A stretch of 64,000 nt of DNA from Halosimplex carlsbadense 2-9-1 (GCF_000337455.1 NZ_AOIU01000011.1:87934-151933); one strand, 5' to 3'; positions 25,881 to 35,222 are shown, counted from the stretch's first letter. Notes: generated by a model from the letters alone, not told the origin. Translations and numbers: made by a program.

Positions 25881-28088
25881 TCAGTCGTCGCCGTCGCTCT
25901 TTCGGAGCAGTCCACCGACCCCCCCGAGCGCGGCCAGGGCGGCGCCGACGCCGAAGCCCGGCCCGTCGGCGCTCGTGGTCCCGTTGGCCGTCGCGTCGCC
26001 GTCCGTAGCCACGGTGGACGCGGCCGTGTCGTCCGCCGTCGCAGTCGGCGACTCGGTATCGGCCCCGACGGTCGCCGTCGCGTCCGTCGACGGCTCGCTG
26101 TCCGTCGCGGTCGGGGTGTCGACCGACTCGTCCGCGAACGCGCCGGCCAGCGCCGCCTCGCCACCGGCGACCGGCAGGTCGACGCCGCTGTCGGCCAGGG
26201 AGAGAGCGACTGCCCGGTTCCCGGGCGGGTGAAGCGTGAACTCGCTGTCGCTGGCGTAGACGATCACCCCGATCCGCGAGTCGGCCTCGAAGACGTGGTC
26301 GGTCGCCTGGAGCGGGAACTCGGCGCGGACCCGCCCGTCGTCGGGCAGCGGGGCGGACTCCCGGAGCGACTGCCGGTAGGCGAGCGGCGTGTCGTAGTCG
26401 CGGTAGGACGGCCGGTTCAGCGGGTCCGCCCAGCCGCGGGTGACGACGTCGGCCGAGTAGGGGCCGTACTCGACGAGCGCGACGCTGACGACCGTCGGCT
26501 CGTCGAGCGACAGCGACAGCGACGGGACGACCCGCCCGCTGACGTGGACCGACTCGGCGAGCGGCGGCGTCTCGTATCGGAGGCGGTGGGGCGACTCCTC
26601 GGCGGCGACCAGGTCCGTCGCCGGCGTCGACGGGTCGTCGACGAGCGACTCCGTTACGGAGCCCGGCTCGCCCGTCGTCACCGCGCCGCTCGTCGCGCCG
26701 CCGGACTCGAACCGGAGGGTCGCGGGCTCGGCGGTCGGGGCCGGCCACTCCCCGTAGCTCTCCATCGACCCCTCGGCGGCCGACCGGCCGCCGTGGACGA
26801 CGGTCACCGGGTCCTCGTCCATCACTCCGGTGTCCTCGTCTTTCAGCCAGTGGGCCCACCAGCGGTCGAGGGTCCGCTCCCACGCGTCGCCGGCGGGGCC
26901 CCGGTGGCCGCCCTCGTAGAGCCAGAGCTTCAGGGGCACGTCGCGAGCCGCGAGTGTCTCGTACCAGTCGGCGGCGTTGTTCGGCTTGACGATCGGGTCG
27001 TCGACGGCGTGGGCGATCAGGACCGAACAGTCGACCGCGTTGGCGTCGTCGAGGAACGTGCGCTCGTGCCAGAAATCGTTGTAGTCGCCGGTTGCCAGGT
27101 CCTGGCCCGCCTCGGTGCGGTCGGTCCAATGGCCGCAGTCGTCGCGCCTGGCGTTGCTCGCCTGGATCCACGTGCCGATGTCCGTCATCCCTTCGCTGGC
27201 GTCGGGGACGACCGAGACCGGGGTCCCGTTCGAGCGGAAGAGGCCGTACTGGCCGACGTTCGCGGACTGGGGAACGATCGTCTCCAGGCCGTCGACGCCG
27301 GTCGTCGCCGTCCCGTTGGCGAGTTCCCCCAGCGCCGACCCGCCGATCATCCCCGTCCGACCGTTCGTCCACTCTGCCGCGACTTCCGCGCCGCCCTCCG
27401 GCGCGTCGTAGGCGGTCGCGCGGCCGTTGAACCAGTCGATGACCGATTCGAGCGCGGCGACCGTCGGCGGCCCGGCGGCGGTGTAACAGCCGGTCGAGCG
27501 GGCCGTCCCCAGCGAGGACACCCGCGCGACGGCGTACCCCTGCGGGAGGTACCGCTGCTCGACGCGACGGGGCGCGGTCGGGCCGCCGATCGGGGAGTGA
27601 GCGGGTCCCGAGCTCCCGGCGGTCGTCGGATCGCCCAGCGTCGCCGGCTCGCTCGTGGCCGTCGTCGCGCCGCCGTCGGCGCTACTGCCGCCGTCCGGAG
27701 CGGGCGCGATCGACCGGTCGTAGTACATCGCCGCGGTCGCGTCGCCGTGGGTCTGTTCGCCGTGATAGGGGCTCGCGACCGCGATCACGGGCGGTCGCTC
27801 CTCGTCGGCCGCTCTCTCGGGGTACGACACCCTGACGTGGACCCGGTCGGCGGCCCCGTCGCCGTCCGTGTCGACGTTCGTCTCGACCCAGACCTCCTCC
27901 CGGACCGTTCCGTCGATGTCGGCAGTGCCGTCAGATTCGCCGGTCAGCGACGCGGACGCGCGGCCTGTTACCGCGCTCGCGCCCACAGCCGTCGTCACCG
28001 ACGCGAGCAGTCGCCGTCTGGACACCCGTCCCGACGGCGCCGACCCGGTGGCGCTCTCGCCGTCGCTCTCGCTCGAGTGGTCCGTCAT
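25881..28088 (-). CDS. Secreted X-Pro dipeptidyl-peptidase (S15/CocE-type) with PGF-CTERM tail
   Basis: 735 residues from ATG 28088. Tat signal VSRRRLLASVTTAVGASA. Alpha/beta-hydrolase domain with nucleophile loop GMIGGSALGE (Ser), acid VDDPIVKPNNA and GGHRG (His); then an S15-type jelly-roll domain (LHPPGNRAVALSLA). The tail DGPGFGVGAALAALGG after a Thr/Ala/Asp linker is a PGF-CTERM signal. It would cleave X-Pro dipeptides or acyl esters at the cell surface. Insertions with Gly/Ser/Thr (about residues 95-150) look disordered. Confidence 0.85.
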   Translation of the reverse strand: MTDHSSESDGESATGSAPSGRVSRRRLLASVTTAVGASAVTGRASASLTGESDGTADIDGTVREEVWVETNVDTDGDGAADRVHVRVSYPERAADEERPPVIAVASPYHGEQTHGDATAAMYYDRSIAPAPDGGSSADGGATTATSEPATLGDPTTAGSSGPAHSPIGGPTAPRRVEQRYLPQGYAVARVSSLGTARSTGCYTAAGPPTVAALESVIDWFNGRATAYDAPEGGAEVAAEWTNGRTGMIGGSALGELANGTATTGVDGLETIVPQSANVGQYGLFRSNGTPVSVVPDASEGMTDIGTWIQASNARRDDCGHWTDRTEAGQDLATGDYNDFWHERTFLDDANAVDCSVLIAHAVDDPIVKPNNAADWYETLAARDVPLKLWLYEGGHRGPAGDAWERTLDRWWAHWLKDEDTGVMDEDPVTVVHGGRSAAEGSMESYGEWPAPTAEPATLRFESGGATSGAVTTGEPGSVTESLVDDPSTPATDLVAAEESPHRLRYETPPLAESVHVSGRVVPSLSLSLDEPTVVSVALVEYGPYSADVVTRGWADPLNRPSYRDYDTPLAYRQSLRESAPLPDDGRVRAEFPLQATDHVFEADSRIGVIVYASDSEFTLHPPGNRAVALSLADSGVDLPVAGGEAALAGAFADESVDTPTATDSEPSTDATATVGADTESPTATADDTAASTVATDGDATANGTTSADGPGFGVGAALAALGGVGGLLRKSDGDD

Positions 28089-28195
28089 AGCTCGTCGTAG
28101 CGAGGGGATTCGCATCGCCGTTTCGAAGGGTGAAACGGATCTTTTCGTTACCGACGGCGGGGCCGCCCCGCGACGGGGGCGAGCGACCGGCCCGG

Positions 28196-29257
28196 TCACT
28201 CGGTCGCCGACTCGTCGGTGCGTTCGGGGCCGTCCCGCGCCGAGGCCGCGACACCGTCGCCCCGGAGCGTCGGCCGCGCGACCGATTCACGCCAGCGCAG
28301 TTCGCCCTCGCGCCACCGGACCCAGCCGGCCAGCGCCCCGAACCCGACGACGAGCGCGCCCAGGGCGACGAGGCCGCCCTCGGGGCCGAACGACCCGCCG
28401 GTCGCGAGCGCGGGGCCGGACTGTTCGACTGCGACGACGGTCACCGGCGTGGTGAAGCCGCTGACGGGGAAGCCGAACAGGGAGGCGATCGAGAAGTTCC
28501 AGGTGACGTGGAGGCCGATAGCGGCGGCGATCCGGCCGGTCAGGAGGTAGCTGGCCGCGAACAGCCCGCCGAACAGCGCGATGTTGACCAGCGACAGGAC
28601 GGTGACGTTGGGGTTCAGGCCGTGGGCGACGCCGAAGACGAGGCTGGAGACGGCGGTCGCGCCGGCGAAGGCGCCGCCGAGGCCGATCCCGCGCCAGCCG
28701 GCGAGTCCCTCGGCGACGTTGGTCAGGAGGTACCCGCGGAAGAGCAGTTCCTCGAAGACGCCGACGCCGACGAAGTAGCCGAGGACGAGCGCGAGCGCGA
28801 GCGCGGGCGCGACACCGGGACCGATGGCGAGCGTGGGGTCGGCTCTGGTGACGACGATGCCGGTCACGCGGACGAAGCCCGCCGCGAGTTCGACCGCGAA
28901 CACGAGCGTCGGGAGCGCGACGCCCAGCGCGAGGCCGAACGCGAGGTCGACCCACCACGCCGGCGAGCGGTCGAGTCCGAGGTCCGAGAGCTCGCGACGG
29001 TCGACCAGCCACGCCGCGGCGAGGATCCCGGCGACGAAGCCGACGAGCTGGAGCGTGCGGGTGGCGACGGCGACGAGCGCGGTCAGCGTGGCGCCCGCGG
29101 TGCTCGGCGCGAGCGCGGCCAGTCCGGACGCCGCGAGGACGCCGCCGAGTCCGCCGACGAGGAGTGCGAGGAGCGCGAGGGCGAACCGCCAGAGCGCGCG
29201 CGGCCGTCGCTCGCGGTCGTTCCAGAGGAGGCCGCGGAGGCCGGTACCCACAGTCAT
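28196..29257 (-). CDS. CPBP-family intramembrane metalloprotease
   Basis: 353 residues, eight or so membrane helices. Motifs of the CAAX protease/bacteriocin-processing family: FEELLFRGYLL (EExxxR), FGVAHGLNPN (FxxxH) and HVTWNFS (HxxxN). Cleaves membrane-bound substrates within the bilayer; substrate unknown. ATG at 29257 chosen; an upstream TTG-extended frame has no membrane character. The cytosolic C-terminal 50 residues are charged. Confidence 0.88.
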   Translation of the reverse strand: MTVGTGLRGLLWNDRERRPRALWRFALALLALLVGGLGGVLAASGLAALAPSTAGATLTALVAVATRTLQLVGFVAGILAAAWLVDRRELSDLGLDRSPAWWVDLAFGLALGVALPTLVFAVELAAGFVRVTGIVVTRADPTLAIGPGVAPALALALVLGYFVGVGVFEELLFRGYLLTNVAEGLAGWRGIGLGGAFAGATAVSSLVFGVAHGLNPNVTVLSLVNIALFGGLFAASYLLTGRIAAAIGLHVTWNFSIASLFGFPVSGFTTPVTVVAVEQSGPALATGGSFGPEGGLVALGALVVGFGALAGWVRWREGELRWRESVARPTLRGDGVAASARDGPERTDESATE

Positions 29258-29370
29258 CGTCCGGGAGTGGGGCCTGCGGGGCTTAAGATCCGGGGCCGCG
29301 CGGTCGGGGAGTTCCGGGCGGGGCCGCCGGGAAGGAAACCCATATTGCCGGCGCGACCCACGAACGTGGT

Positions 29371-30285
29371 ATGACAAAGCGCCACGTCTCGCTGCCGCCG
29401 GGCGGCGAGGAGGGCATCCACGCGTTCATCGAGGAGGTCGACCGGCGACTCTCGGGCGAGGAGGACACCTGCGACGTGGTCGAGGACGTGCTCGTCGACC
29501 TGTTCGGCGACCGGGAGGCCTACGAGCGCTGGCAGTCCGGCGGCGAGGTCACCCCGGCCGAACGGGTCCGCCTCCAGGGCTACGACCCATGTAACGTCAC
29601 CCTCGAGAGCGAGTACTACGCCGAGGTCGAGACGATGGACGACGGCGAGTTCGAGCGCACGAAGTACCTCCAGTGGCTCTGGCGACAGTTCGACGCGACG
29701 CCGATGGCCGACAACGTCGAGTTCGCGCTGCGCTTCCGCCGGATGCTCGCCGACCACCTGTTCGCCGAGGTCGGCGACAACTGCCGCTTCTTCAAGGGGA
29801 TCACCGTCACCTACGGCCACAACATCGCCGTCGGCGACAACGTCGTCGTCCACGACGACGTGCATCTCGACGACCGCGGGATGTTGACCATCGGGGATCG
29901 GGTCTCTATCTCCGACGACGCCCACGTCTACAGCCACGACCACGACAGCAACGACCAGACCGCCGTCGACAACTACCACACCATCATCGAAGACGACGTT
30001 CGGATCACCTACGACTCGATGGTCCGCGCGGGCGTCCGCATGGGCGAAAACTCAGTCCTCGCCGCGAAATCCATCGCCGGCAAGGACGTGCCCGCCCACC
30101 ACATCGCCGCGGGGACGCCCGCCAAGAGCATCGCGGTCAAGGACGGCTGGGAACCGGTCGCCGAGGACCTGGCGGACGCGAACGTCGACCGCCGCGCGGA
30201 GCGCCGGATCGACTACGAGCTACCGGAGAATCTCGACGTCTTCGACGAATTCCAGCGCGAGCGCCGGCCGCCGGGCGACTCGTAG
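29371..30285 (+). CDS. Left-handed beta-helix acyltransferase (maltose O-acetyltransferase-like)
   Basis: 304 residues. The C-terminal half has hexapeptide turns (ITVTYGHNIAVGDNVVVHDDV, LTIGDRVSISDDAHVYSHDH, VRMGENSVLAAKSIAGKDVP) and ends HHIAAGTPAKSI, the usual close of LbetaH acetyltransferases. The catalytic His is probably in YSHDHD. The N-terminal 100 residues are helical and particular to haloarchaea. Transfers an acyl group from CoA to a sugar or amino sugar. CATATT about 26-30 nt upstream may be the TATA box. Confidence 0.86.
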   Translation: MTKRHVSLPPGGEEGIHAFIEEVDRRLSGEEDTCDVVEDVLVDLFGDREAYERWQSGGEVTPAERVRLQGYDPCNVTLESEYYAEVETMDDGEFERTKYLQWLWRQFDATPMADNVEFALRFRRMLADHLFAEVGDNCRFFKGITVTYGHNIAVGDNVVVHDDVHLDDRGMLTIGDRVSISDDAHVYSHDHDSNDQTAVDNYHTIIEDDVRITYDSMVRAGVRMGENSVLAAKSIAGKDVPAHHIAAGTPAKSIAVKDGWEPVAEDLADANVDRRAERRIDYELPENLDVFDEFQRERRPPGDS

Positions 30286-30298
30286 CCGTCGAGCGCTC

Positions 30299-31177
30299 TC
30301 ACAGCCCCTGTAGCGTCACGTCACCGTTCGTCGAGTCGACGGTCAGCGCGTGTTCGCCTTCGCCCATCGTTCCCCGGATCTCGCTTTCCTCCGACGATTC
30401 GACGGTCATCGAGACGCCTTCGACGCTGGCGTCGCCGTTGGTCGTTTCCAGGGTGACGGTCGCGGAGAGACCCGCGGCGACGGCCGCGGTCACGTCGCCG
30501 TTGGTCGATTCGACGGTGACGTCCCCCCGGATCGCGGGCACGTCGACGGCCACGTCGCCGAGCGTCGTGTCCGCACGGTCGAGCCCGCCCACGTCGCTGG
30601 CGTCGATGTCGCCGTTCGTGGACTCGACGGTGACGAACCCGTCCACGCCCGTCACGGCCACGTCACCGTTGGTGGAGCTGTAGGTCCCGTCCCCCGCGAC
30701 GCCCTCGGCTTCGATGTCGCCGTTGCTCGACGACGCCTCGACGACCGCGAGTCCGTCGGGAACGGACAGATCGAGATCTACCGTGACGTTCTCGTTACCG
30801 TTCGGCCACCGCGGGGCGACGGTGAGGCGGCCGTCTTCGACCGTCCCCTCGACGGTCACCTCCTCGAGGGTGTCCTCGCCGGAACGGGACTCCTTGCGAA
30901 CGGTGCCGGAGACGGCCCCGCCGTCACCGGCCGAGAGAGTCACGTCGCCGGAGTCGGTCCGGACGACCAGCTCGTCGGCGTCGCCGGGGTCGAACGAGCG
31001 CTCGGCGCTCTCGGTGTAGGGTTCGGCCGAGATGACGCAGCCGGCGAGGGAGACGGCGCCGACGAGCCCGGCGCCTGCGCGGAGGACTCGACGGCGAGTC
31101 TGGTCGGACGGCGAATCGACCGACCGGTCGGCGGGCGAACCGGACGACCGTTCGGAGAAGGGGGCGGATGGGGACAT
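30299..31177 (-). CDS. Tat lipoprotein with DUF4097 beta-helix repeats
   Basis: 292 residues from ATG 31177. TRRRVLRAGAG then LAGC gives a Tat signal with lipidated Cys47. The rest is a right-handed stack of short strands in which STNGDV or SSNGDI recurs six to seven times, typical of DUF4097/putative auto-transporter adhesin-like proteins. Located on the outer face of the membrane; role in adhesion or stress sensing is only suggested by the family. Confidence 0.85.
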   Translation of the reverse strand: MSPSAPFSERSSGSPADRSVDSPSDQTRRRVLRAGAGLVGAVSLAGCVISAEPYTESAERSFDPGDADELVVRTDSGDVTLSAGDGGAVSGTVRKESRSGEDTLEEVTVEGTVEDGRLTVAPRWPNGNENVTVDLDLSVPDGLAVVEASSSNGDIEAEGVAGDGTYSSTNGDVAVTGVDGFVTVESTNGDIDASDVGGLDRADTTLGDVAVDVPAIRGDVTVESTNGDVTAAVAAGLSATVTLETTNGDASVEGVSMTVESSEESEIRGTMGEGEHALTVDSTNGDVTLQGL

Positions 31178-31219
31178 ATTCGTCCCGAACGACACGTCTG
31201 GCCGGCAAAAACGTGACGG

Positions 31220-31475
31220 TCACAGGGCCAGCTTCCGGTTCTCGCCGGCCGAGGCGGTCGCTTCGGCGCCGTCGGTCGCGAGCGGGAACCGGACCACGAA
31301 CTCGGTGCCGTCGGGCCCGGGTCGCTGGAGCGCAACGCGGCGTTCACCGCGGCCAGCGCGGTCCTGTTCGCGTTCGGATTGGTGGCCACCGAGTCGGTCG
31401 GTGAGGTCGCCGACCCGACCCGGCCCCGAACGGGTTTCGCCTTCCGGCCAAACATCCAAGTGCCGTGACAACGTA
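31220..31475 (-). pseudogene. Possible remnant of a histidine kinase C terminus
   Basis: The minus strand reads GPDGTEFVVRFPLATDG near 31270-31320, like the last beta strands of a histidine-kinase ATPase domain (GTxFxVRxPL). Upstream sequence in that frame does not continue the family. It could be a decayed kinase end or chance; no intact gene covers this 300-bp gap. Confidence 0.3.
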
Positions 31476-31484
31476 TGGCACGAT

Positions 31485-31775
31485 ATGGAACCGTGGGGCT
31501 GGATTCTGGTCTACCTCGCCGGGTTCACCCTCCTGCAGCTGTTGCTGGTTCGGTACTTCTCGGACGAGCGGTCGCTGGGGGGCGTCTCGCTGGAGTCCAA
31601 CGAGGCCTCACCGCCGCAGTCGGGGGAACGCGGGCGGTCGGTCGGCGACGGTGACGCCCGGTCGCACGAGGGGGCCAGCGAGGGCGACGGCGTCCGCTGT
31701 CACCAGTGCGGGACCGAAAACGCCGACGAAGGGGCCTACACCTTCTGCCGCGAGTGCCTGGCGCAGCTCCGGTGA
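31485..31775 (+). CDS. Membrane-anchored zinc-ribbon protein, copy 1
   Basis: 96 residues: MEPWGWILVYLAGFTLLQLL is a signal anchor, then RYFSDERS, an acidic linker and the zinc ribbon CHQCGTENAD...FCREC. The next gene has the same plan, so they are tandem paralogues. Small proteins like this may act as membrane adaptors; partner unknown. Confidence 0.75.
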   Translation: MEPWGWILVYLAGFTLLQLLLVRYFSDERSLGGVSLESNEASPPQSGERGRSVGDGDARSHEGASEGDGVRCHQCGTENADEGAYTFCRECLAQLR

Positions 31776-31849
31776 GTTCTCACCGAGTTGGTATCAACCT
31801 CGATACTCGCGGCCGAACCCTCAAGTCACGACCGCCGAAAACCCCGCGC

Positions 31850-32158
31850 ATGGAGGGCTGGACGTTCGCGGCACTCGCGCTCGGAGTCGTACTCAGTTTC
31901 GAGTTCGTCCTGTTCCGCTACTTCACGCCGGAGCGCTCGACGGCGGCGGGGGTCGACGGCGCGAGCGACCCGCCCGACGCCGAAACCGAGAGCGGGGCGG
32001 CCGACCAGGCGGGCGGTCTCGGCGCACGCGCCGGCCGCGACTCGGAGGCCGACCGCGCCGGGTCCGAGCGCACCGTCGCCTGCGAACACTGCGGGGCGGC
32101 CAACGCGGACGAGCCGGCGGTCGTCTTCTGCCGCTCGTGTCTCGGCCGGCTGCGCTGA
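31850..32158 (+). CDS. Membrane-anchored zinc-ribbon protein, copy 2
   Basis: 102 residues: N-terminal helix WTFAALALGVVLSFEFVLF, then RYFTPERS, an acidic linker and CEHCGAANAD...FCRSC. The helix-RYF-[ST][DP]ERS start and ribbon positions match the gene 75 bp upstream, showing duplication. Both end in LGRLR/LAQLR. Starts with ATG at 31850. Confidence 0.75.
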   Translation: MEGWTFAALALGVVLSFEFVLFRYFTPERSTAAGVDGASDPPDAETESGAADQAGGLGARAGRDSEADRAGSERTVACEHCGAANADEPAVVFCRSCLGRLR

Positions 32159-32252
32159 GCGGACCCACCGACCACGACCGACCGCCGACCGACCGAGGAG
32201 CCGCGACGCCGCCGCGGTGCCGTTATCAGCGGTGAAAAACGAGGGGCAAAGG

Positions 32253-32260
32253 TCTATATC
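32253..32260 (+). promoter_or_regulatory. TATA box of the KaiC-like gene
   Basis: TCTATATC lies about 25 nt before the ATG at 32281, close to the haloarchaeal optimum; predicts a leaderless mRNA covering the next two genes. Confidence 0.55.
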
Positions 32261-32280
32261 GGAAGCCTCGATCCGACTGT

Positions 32281-32967
32281 ATGCGCGTTTCAAGCGGCGT
32301 CCCTGGGTTCGACGAGCTGGTCCAGGGCGGCCTCCTGAAAGACAGGCTCTACGTGGTGAGCGGTCCTCCGGGGAGCGGGAAGACGACCTTCTCCTCGCAG
32401 TTCATCACGCAGGGCGCCAAGGCGGGGGAAAACTGCCTCTACGTGACGATGCACGAGACCAAAGAGGAGCTGGCCCAGGACATGTCGGGCTACGACTTCG
32501 GCTTCGACCAGGTGATGGCCTCCGGGAAGGTCCAGTTCCTCAACCTCATGACCGAGGGCGGCAAGCGGACGATCACCCAGTTCGGCACGGAAGGCGGGCT
32601 CACCAACCGCATCGTCGCCTTCCTCGAACAGCAGGACATCGACCGCGCCGTCATCGACTCGACGATGCTGTTGCAGCACTTCTTCAACGACGTGTCCGAC
32701 GAGATCACGGGCTTTCTCTCCGCGCTGAAACAGACGGGGACGACGGTCGTCCTCATCTCGGAGATGACCGACCCGTCCTCCTACGCCGACGAACACTACC
32801 TCGCTCACGGCGTGATCTTCTTCCACAACTACCTGGAACAGGGCGGGATGACCCGCGGGGTTCAGGTGATCAAGATGCGCGGGACCGCCATCGACTGCGA
32901 CATCCGCGCGATCGACTTTTCCGACAGGGGACTGCGGGTGCGTCCGGAGCAGAAAGTCGAGGCCTGA
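32281..32967 (+). CDS. Single-domain KaiC/RAD55-like RecA-superfamily ATPase
   Basis: 228 residues. Walker A GPPGSGKTT (near 24-32), the glutamate-bearing MHETKEE, and Walker B RAVIDST. One RecA domain, unlike double-domain KaiC. Haloarchaea have many such HTR-like or GvpD-like ATPases, thought to act in signalling, gas-vesicle or circadian-like control. It is followed after two bases by a small partner gene, so the two probably work together. No evidence of a clock. Confidence 0.87.
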   Translation: MRVSSGVPGFDELVQGGLLKDRLYVVSGPPGSGKTTFSSQFITQGAKAGENCLYVTMHETKEELAQDMSGYDFGFDQVMASGKVQFLNLMTEGGKRTITQFGTEGGLTNRIVAFLEQQDIDRAVIDSTMLLQHFFNDVSDEITGFLSALKQTGTTVVLISEMTDPSSYADEHYLAHGVIFFHNYLEQGGMTRGVQVIKMRGTAIDCDIRAIDFSDRGLRVRPEQKVEA

Positions 32968-32969
32968 CC

Positions 32970-33377
32970 ATGGGACTGTACGACGAGAAGTACGGCACGT
33001 CGTGGACGAGCCTGAACCGCGACGAGGCGACCGAACGCGCCTACGCGCTGGGGGTCGCCGAGTCGCTCGGCGAGTACGACCGCGAGGAGTTCGAGGCCGT
33101 CCACGAGGAGATGGACACCGCCTACACCAAGAGCATCGTCGAGCTCGCCTTCCGCGAGGGGAAAAACGAGGGCCGCGAGGCCGCCCCCGCGAACGCAGAC
33201 GAGGAGCAGGTGTGGGACGAGCTCGTCGAGGGCGAGACGGTCTCCGTCGACGAGGGAGACCTCCCGACGGGCGGGCGCGACGGGCTCCCCGAGGCCGTCG
33301 ACAAGTTCGAGGCCCTGGAGAAACCCGACCCCGACGAGATCGATGCGACCGACCGCCCCGACTTTCTCGACAAGTAG
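32970..33377 (+). CDS. Acidic partner protein of the KaiC-like ATPase
   Basis: 135 residues starting two bases after the ATPase stop, so co-translated. Helical first half (LNRDEATERAYALGVAESLGEY) and disordered acidic second half with a Gly turn. No known domain. Conserved position next to a RAD55-like gene suggests a complex partner; this is inference. Confidence 0.68.
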   Translation: MGLYDEKYGTSWTSLNRDEATERAYALGVAESLGEYDREEFEAVHEEMDTAYTKSIVELAFREGKNEGREAAPANADEEQVWDELVEGETVSVDEGDLPTGGRDGLPEAVDKFEALEKPDPDEIDATDRPDFLDK

Positions 33378-33498
33378 ACCGCCGTCGCCGACCGTCCGTG
33401 ACGGGCCCGGGTCGCTCGGCGGCTCGTGACCGTCCGATGGGTGGCCTGCCGTTCGCGTCGACCGCAACCGGCTTGAGCGCACGGTGTGACTGACGGAT

Positions 33499-34311
33499 AT
33501 GATCGCCGCGGATCTCCACGTTCACACCGACAACTCAGACGGAACCTTCCGTCTCCCCGAGGTCCCGCCCGCGGCGCGAGCGGCCGGGCTCGACGCCGTC
33601 GCGATCACTGATCACGACCGCATCCACCCCGACCTGGGCGCGCCCGTCGTCGAGCGCGACGACGTCACCGTGGTCCACGGCATCGAACTCCGCGTCGAGG
33701 CGGACGGCCAGCGCGTCGACGTACTGGGCTACGGGGTCCGTCCCACGGACGCGCTCGCCGACGAGATCGACCGCCTCCAGCGCGACCGCGTCGAGCGCGG
33801 CCGCGAGATCATCGACCGCGTCGAGCAACGCCTCGGTCACGCGATCCCCGCCGAGCCCGAGCCGGGACTGGGCCGGCCGGACATCGCGCGGGCGGTGATC
33901 GAGAGCGACGACGGCTACGACTCGATCCCCGACGTCTTCGACGGCCTCATCGGCGAGGGCGACCCGTGCTACGTCGCCCGCGACATCCCCTCCTTCGAAC
34001 GCGGCCGCGAACTCCTGACCGACGCGTGCGCGCTCGTCAGCCTCGCCCACCCGCTGCGCTACCCGAAGCCAGCGGCGGCGCTGGAACTGGCCCCTCGGCT
34101 CGACGCCGTCGAAGTCGCGTACCCCTACGGCGCCCGCGGTCACACCGGTGCGAACGGCGAGCTGGCCGTCGACGACGTGCGCGCGCTCGCCGAGCGCCAC
34201 GACCTGGTCGTCACCGGAGGGAGCGACGCCCACGACCGCTCGCTCGGCGAGACCGGCCTGTCGACCGACGAGTACGAGCGGTTCCGCACTGCGCTCGACG
34301 CCGGGCTCTGA
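33499..34311 (+). CDS. PHP-domain phosphoesterase
   Basis: 270 residues. The four PHP motifs are visible: DLHVHTDNSDGT, ITDHDRI, SLAHPLRY and GGSDAHDRS. Metal-dependent phosphoesterase of the YciV/RNase AM-like branch; substrate could be 3',5'-bisphosphonucleotides or short RNA. N-terminal ATG at 33499 begins the first strand directly. Not clearly in an operon. Confidence 0.88.
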   Translation: MIAADLHVHTDNSDGTFRLPEVPPAARAAGLDAVAITDHDRIHPDLGAPVVERDDVTVVHGIELRVEADGQRVDVLGYGVRPTDALADEIDRLQRDRVERGREIIDRVEQRLGHAIPAEPEPGLGRPDIARAVIESDDGYDSIPDVFDGLIGEGDPCYVARDIPSFERGRELLTDACALVSLAHPLRYPKPAAALELAPRLDAVEVAYPYGARGHTGANGELAVDDVRALAERHDLVVTGGSDAHDRSLGETGLSTDEYERFRTALDAGL

Positions 34312-34418
34312 TCGGCATCGATTCCCTCGTAGGTACCGCCTTCCGACGGAGCGACGGCAATCGAACACAGCGTCTCCGCGGCCGCAGGGTTCAATGCCCC
34401 TCGGATCTAAGGACGGGT

Positions 34419-34583
34419 ATGCAGTGCCACTACTGCGACCGCGAGGCCGAGATCGCCGTCGAGAAAGACGGCGTCAAGGTCGGGGTCTGCAAGACGCACT
34501 TCCGCGAGCAGATGGAAGAGATCGCCGACTCGGACTGGCTCGACGGGATCGAGGAGGACCTCGACATCGACCGCGCCGAGTGA
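34419..34583 (+). CDS. 54-residue zinc-binding protein
   Basis: MQCHYCDREAEIAVEKDGVK with C-x2-C, then VGVCKTHFREQM giving C-x2-H: a four-ligand zinc site. The acidic tail is short. Start at ATG 34419 directly gives the first Cys pair. Small haloarchaeal zinc proteins of this kind are widespread; role unknown. Confidence 0.72.
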   Translation: MQCHYCDREAEIAVEKDGVKVGVCKTHFREQMEEIADSDWLDGIEEDLDIDRAE

Positions 34584-34754
34584 CCCCCCGCGCCGCTCGC
34601 ACCACCGCTCCGTAGGCTGCCCGCCGTCCGCCGCGCTCGCTGTCCTCTCTCTGTTCGTATCCGCCGCCTCTCCTTCGACCGTGTCCGCTTTCGCCGCGCG
34701 CGCTTCGCGATAGCCCCCACGAGGCTTTACTGACTCGCCGTCGTAGTCACCGGT

Positions 34755-35222
34755 ATGGACCACATCGACCGCGAGGACGTCGAGCGGCGGATGGGACCGG
34801 CCGCGGACGAGCGCGCGCTCGCTGCGGCCCTCGACACCGACGAGCTGGCGCTCAATTACTACGAGCTCGACCCCGGCGACAGTTTCGGCTTCGGCTACCA
34901 CCGCCACCCCGACCAGGAGGAGGTGTTCTACGTCGTCGAGGGGACGGCGACCTTCGAGACCGAGGACGGCGAGGTGGCCGTCTCCGCCGGCGAGGCCGTC
35001 CGCTTCGCTCCCGGCGAGTGGCAGCTGGGCCGCAACGCCGGTGACGGGCGGTGCGTCGCACTCGCGATGGGCGCCCCGAAAGACGCCCGGCGGACCGAGA
35101 TGATCCGAGAGTGTCCCGACTGCGAGGGTCGCACCGAAGGGACCGTCGAGATGGCCGACGACCGCGAGGCGCTCGTGACGCGCTGCACGGACTGCGGCGC
35201 CGAGACCGGCCGGTTCACCTGA
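34755..35222 (+). CDS. Cupin protein with C-terminal zinc ribbon
   Basis: 155 residues. Cupin barrel (residues 35-105): YHRHPDQEEVFYVVEGTATF, then GEAVRFAPGEWQLGRN. The usual metal motif H-x-H-x4-E is present (HRHPDQEE). Residues 118-150 hold CPDC and CTDC, a zinc ribbon. A GCTTTAC box lies about 28 nt upstream. Such fusions are thought to bind a small ligand; enzyme activity unproven. Its stop overlaps the convergent membrane gene by eight bases. Confidence 0.8.
   Translation: MDHIDREDVERRMGPAADERALAAALDTDELALNYYELDPGDSFGFGYHRHPDQEEVFYVVEGTATFETEDGEVAVSAGEAVRFAPGEWQLGRNAGDGRCVALAMGAPKDARRTEMIRECPDCEGRTEGTVEMADDREALVTRCTDCGAETGRFT

Noticed and set aside
24615..28100. 1161-codon plus-strand open frame
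   Set aside because: Lies opposite the APH kinase and S15 peptidase genes, both with full motifs; low-complexity Arg/Gly composition.
28130..29374. 414-codon plus-strand frame opposite the CPBP gene
   Set aside because: Glu/Arg/Gly-rich shadow; the minus strand carries all three CPBP motifs.
32281..32967. KaiC-like gene as evidence of a circadian clock
   Set aside because: Only one RecA domain, no kaiB, and such ATPases are common in haloarchaea with other roles.
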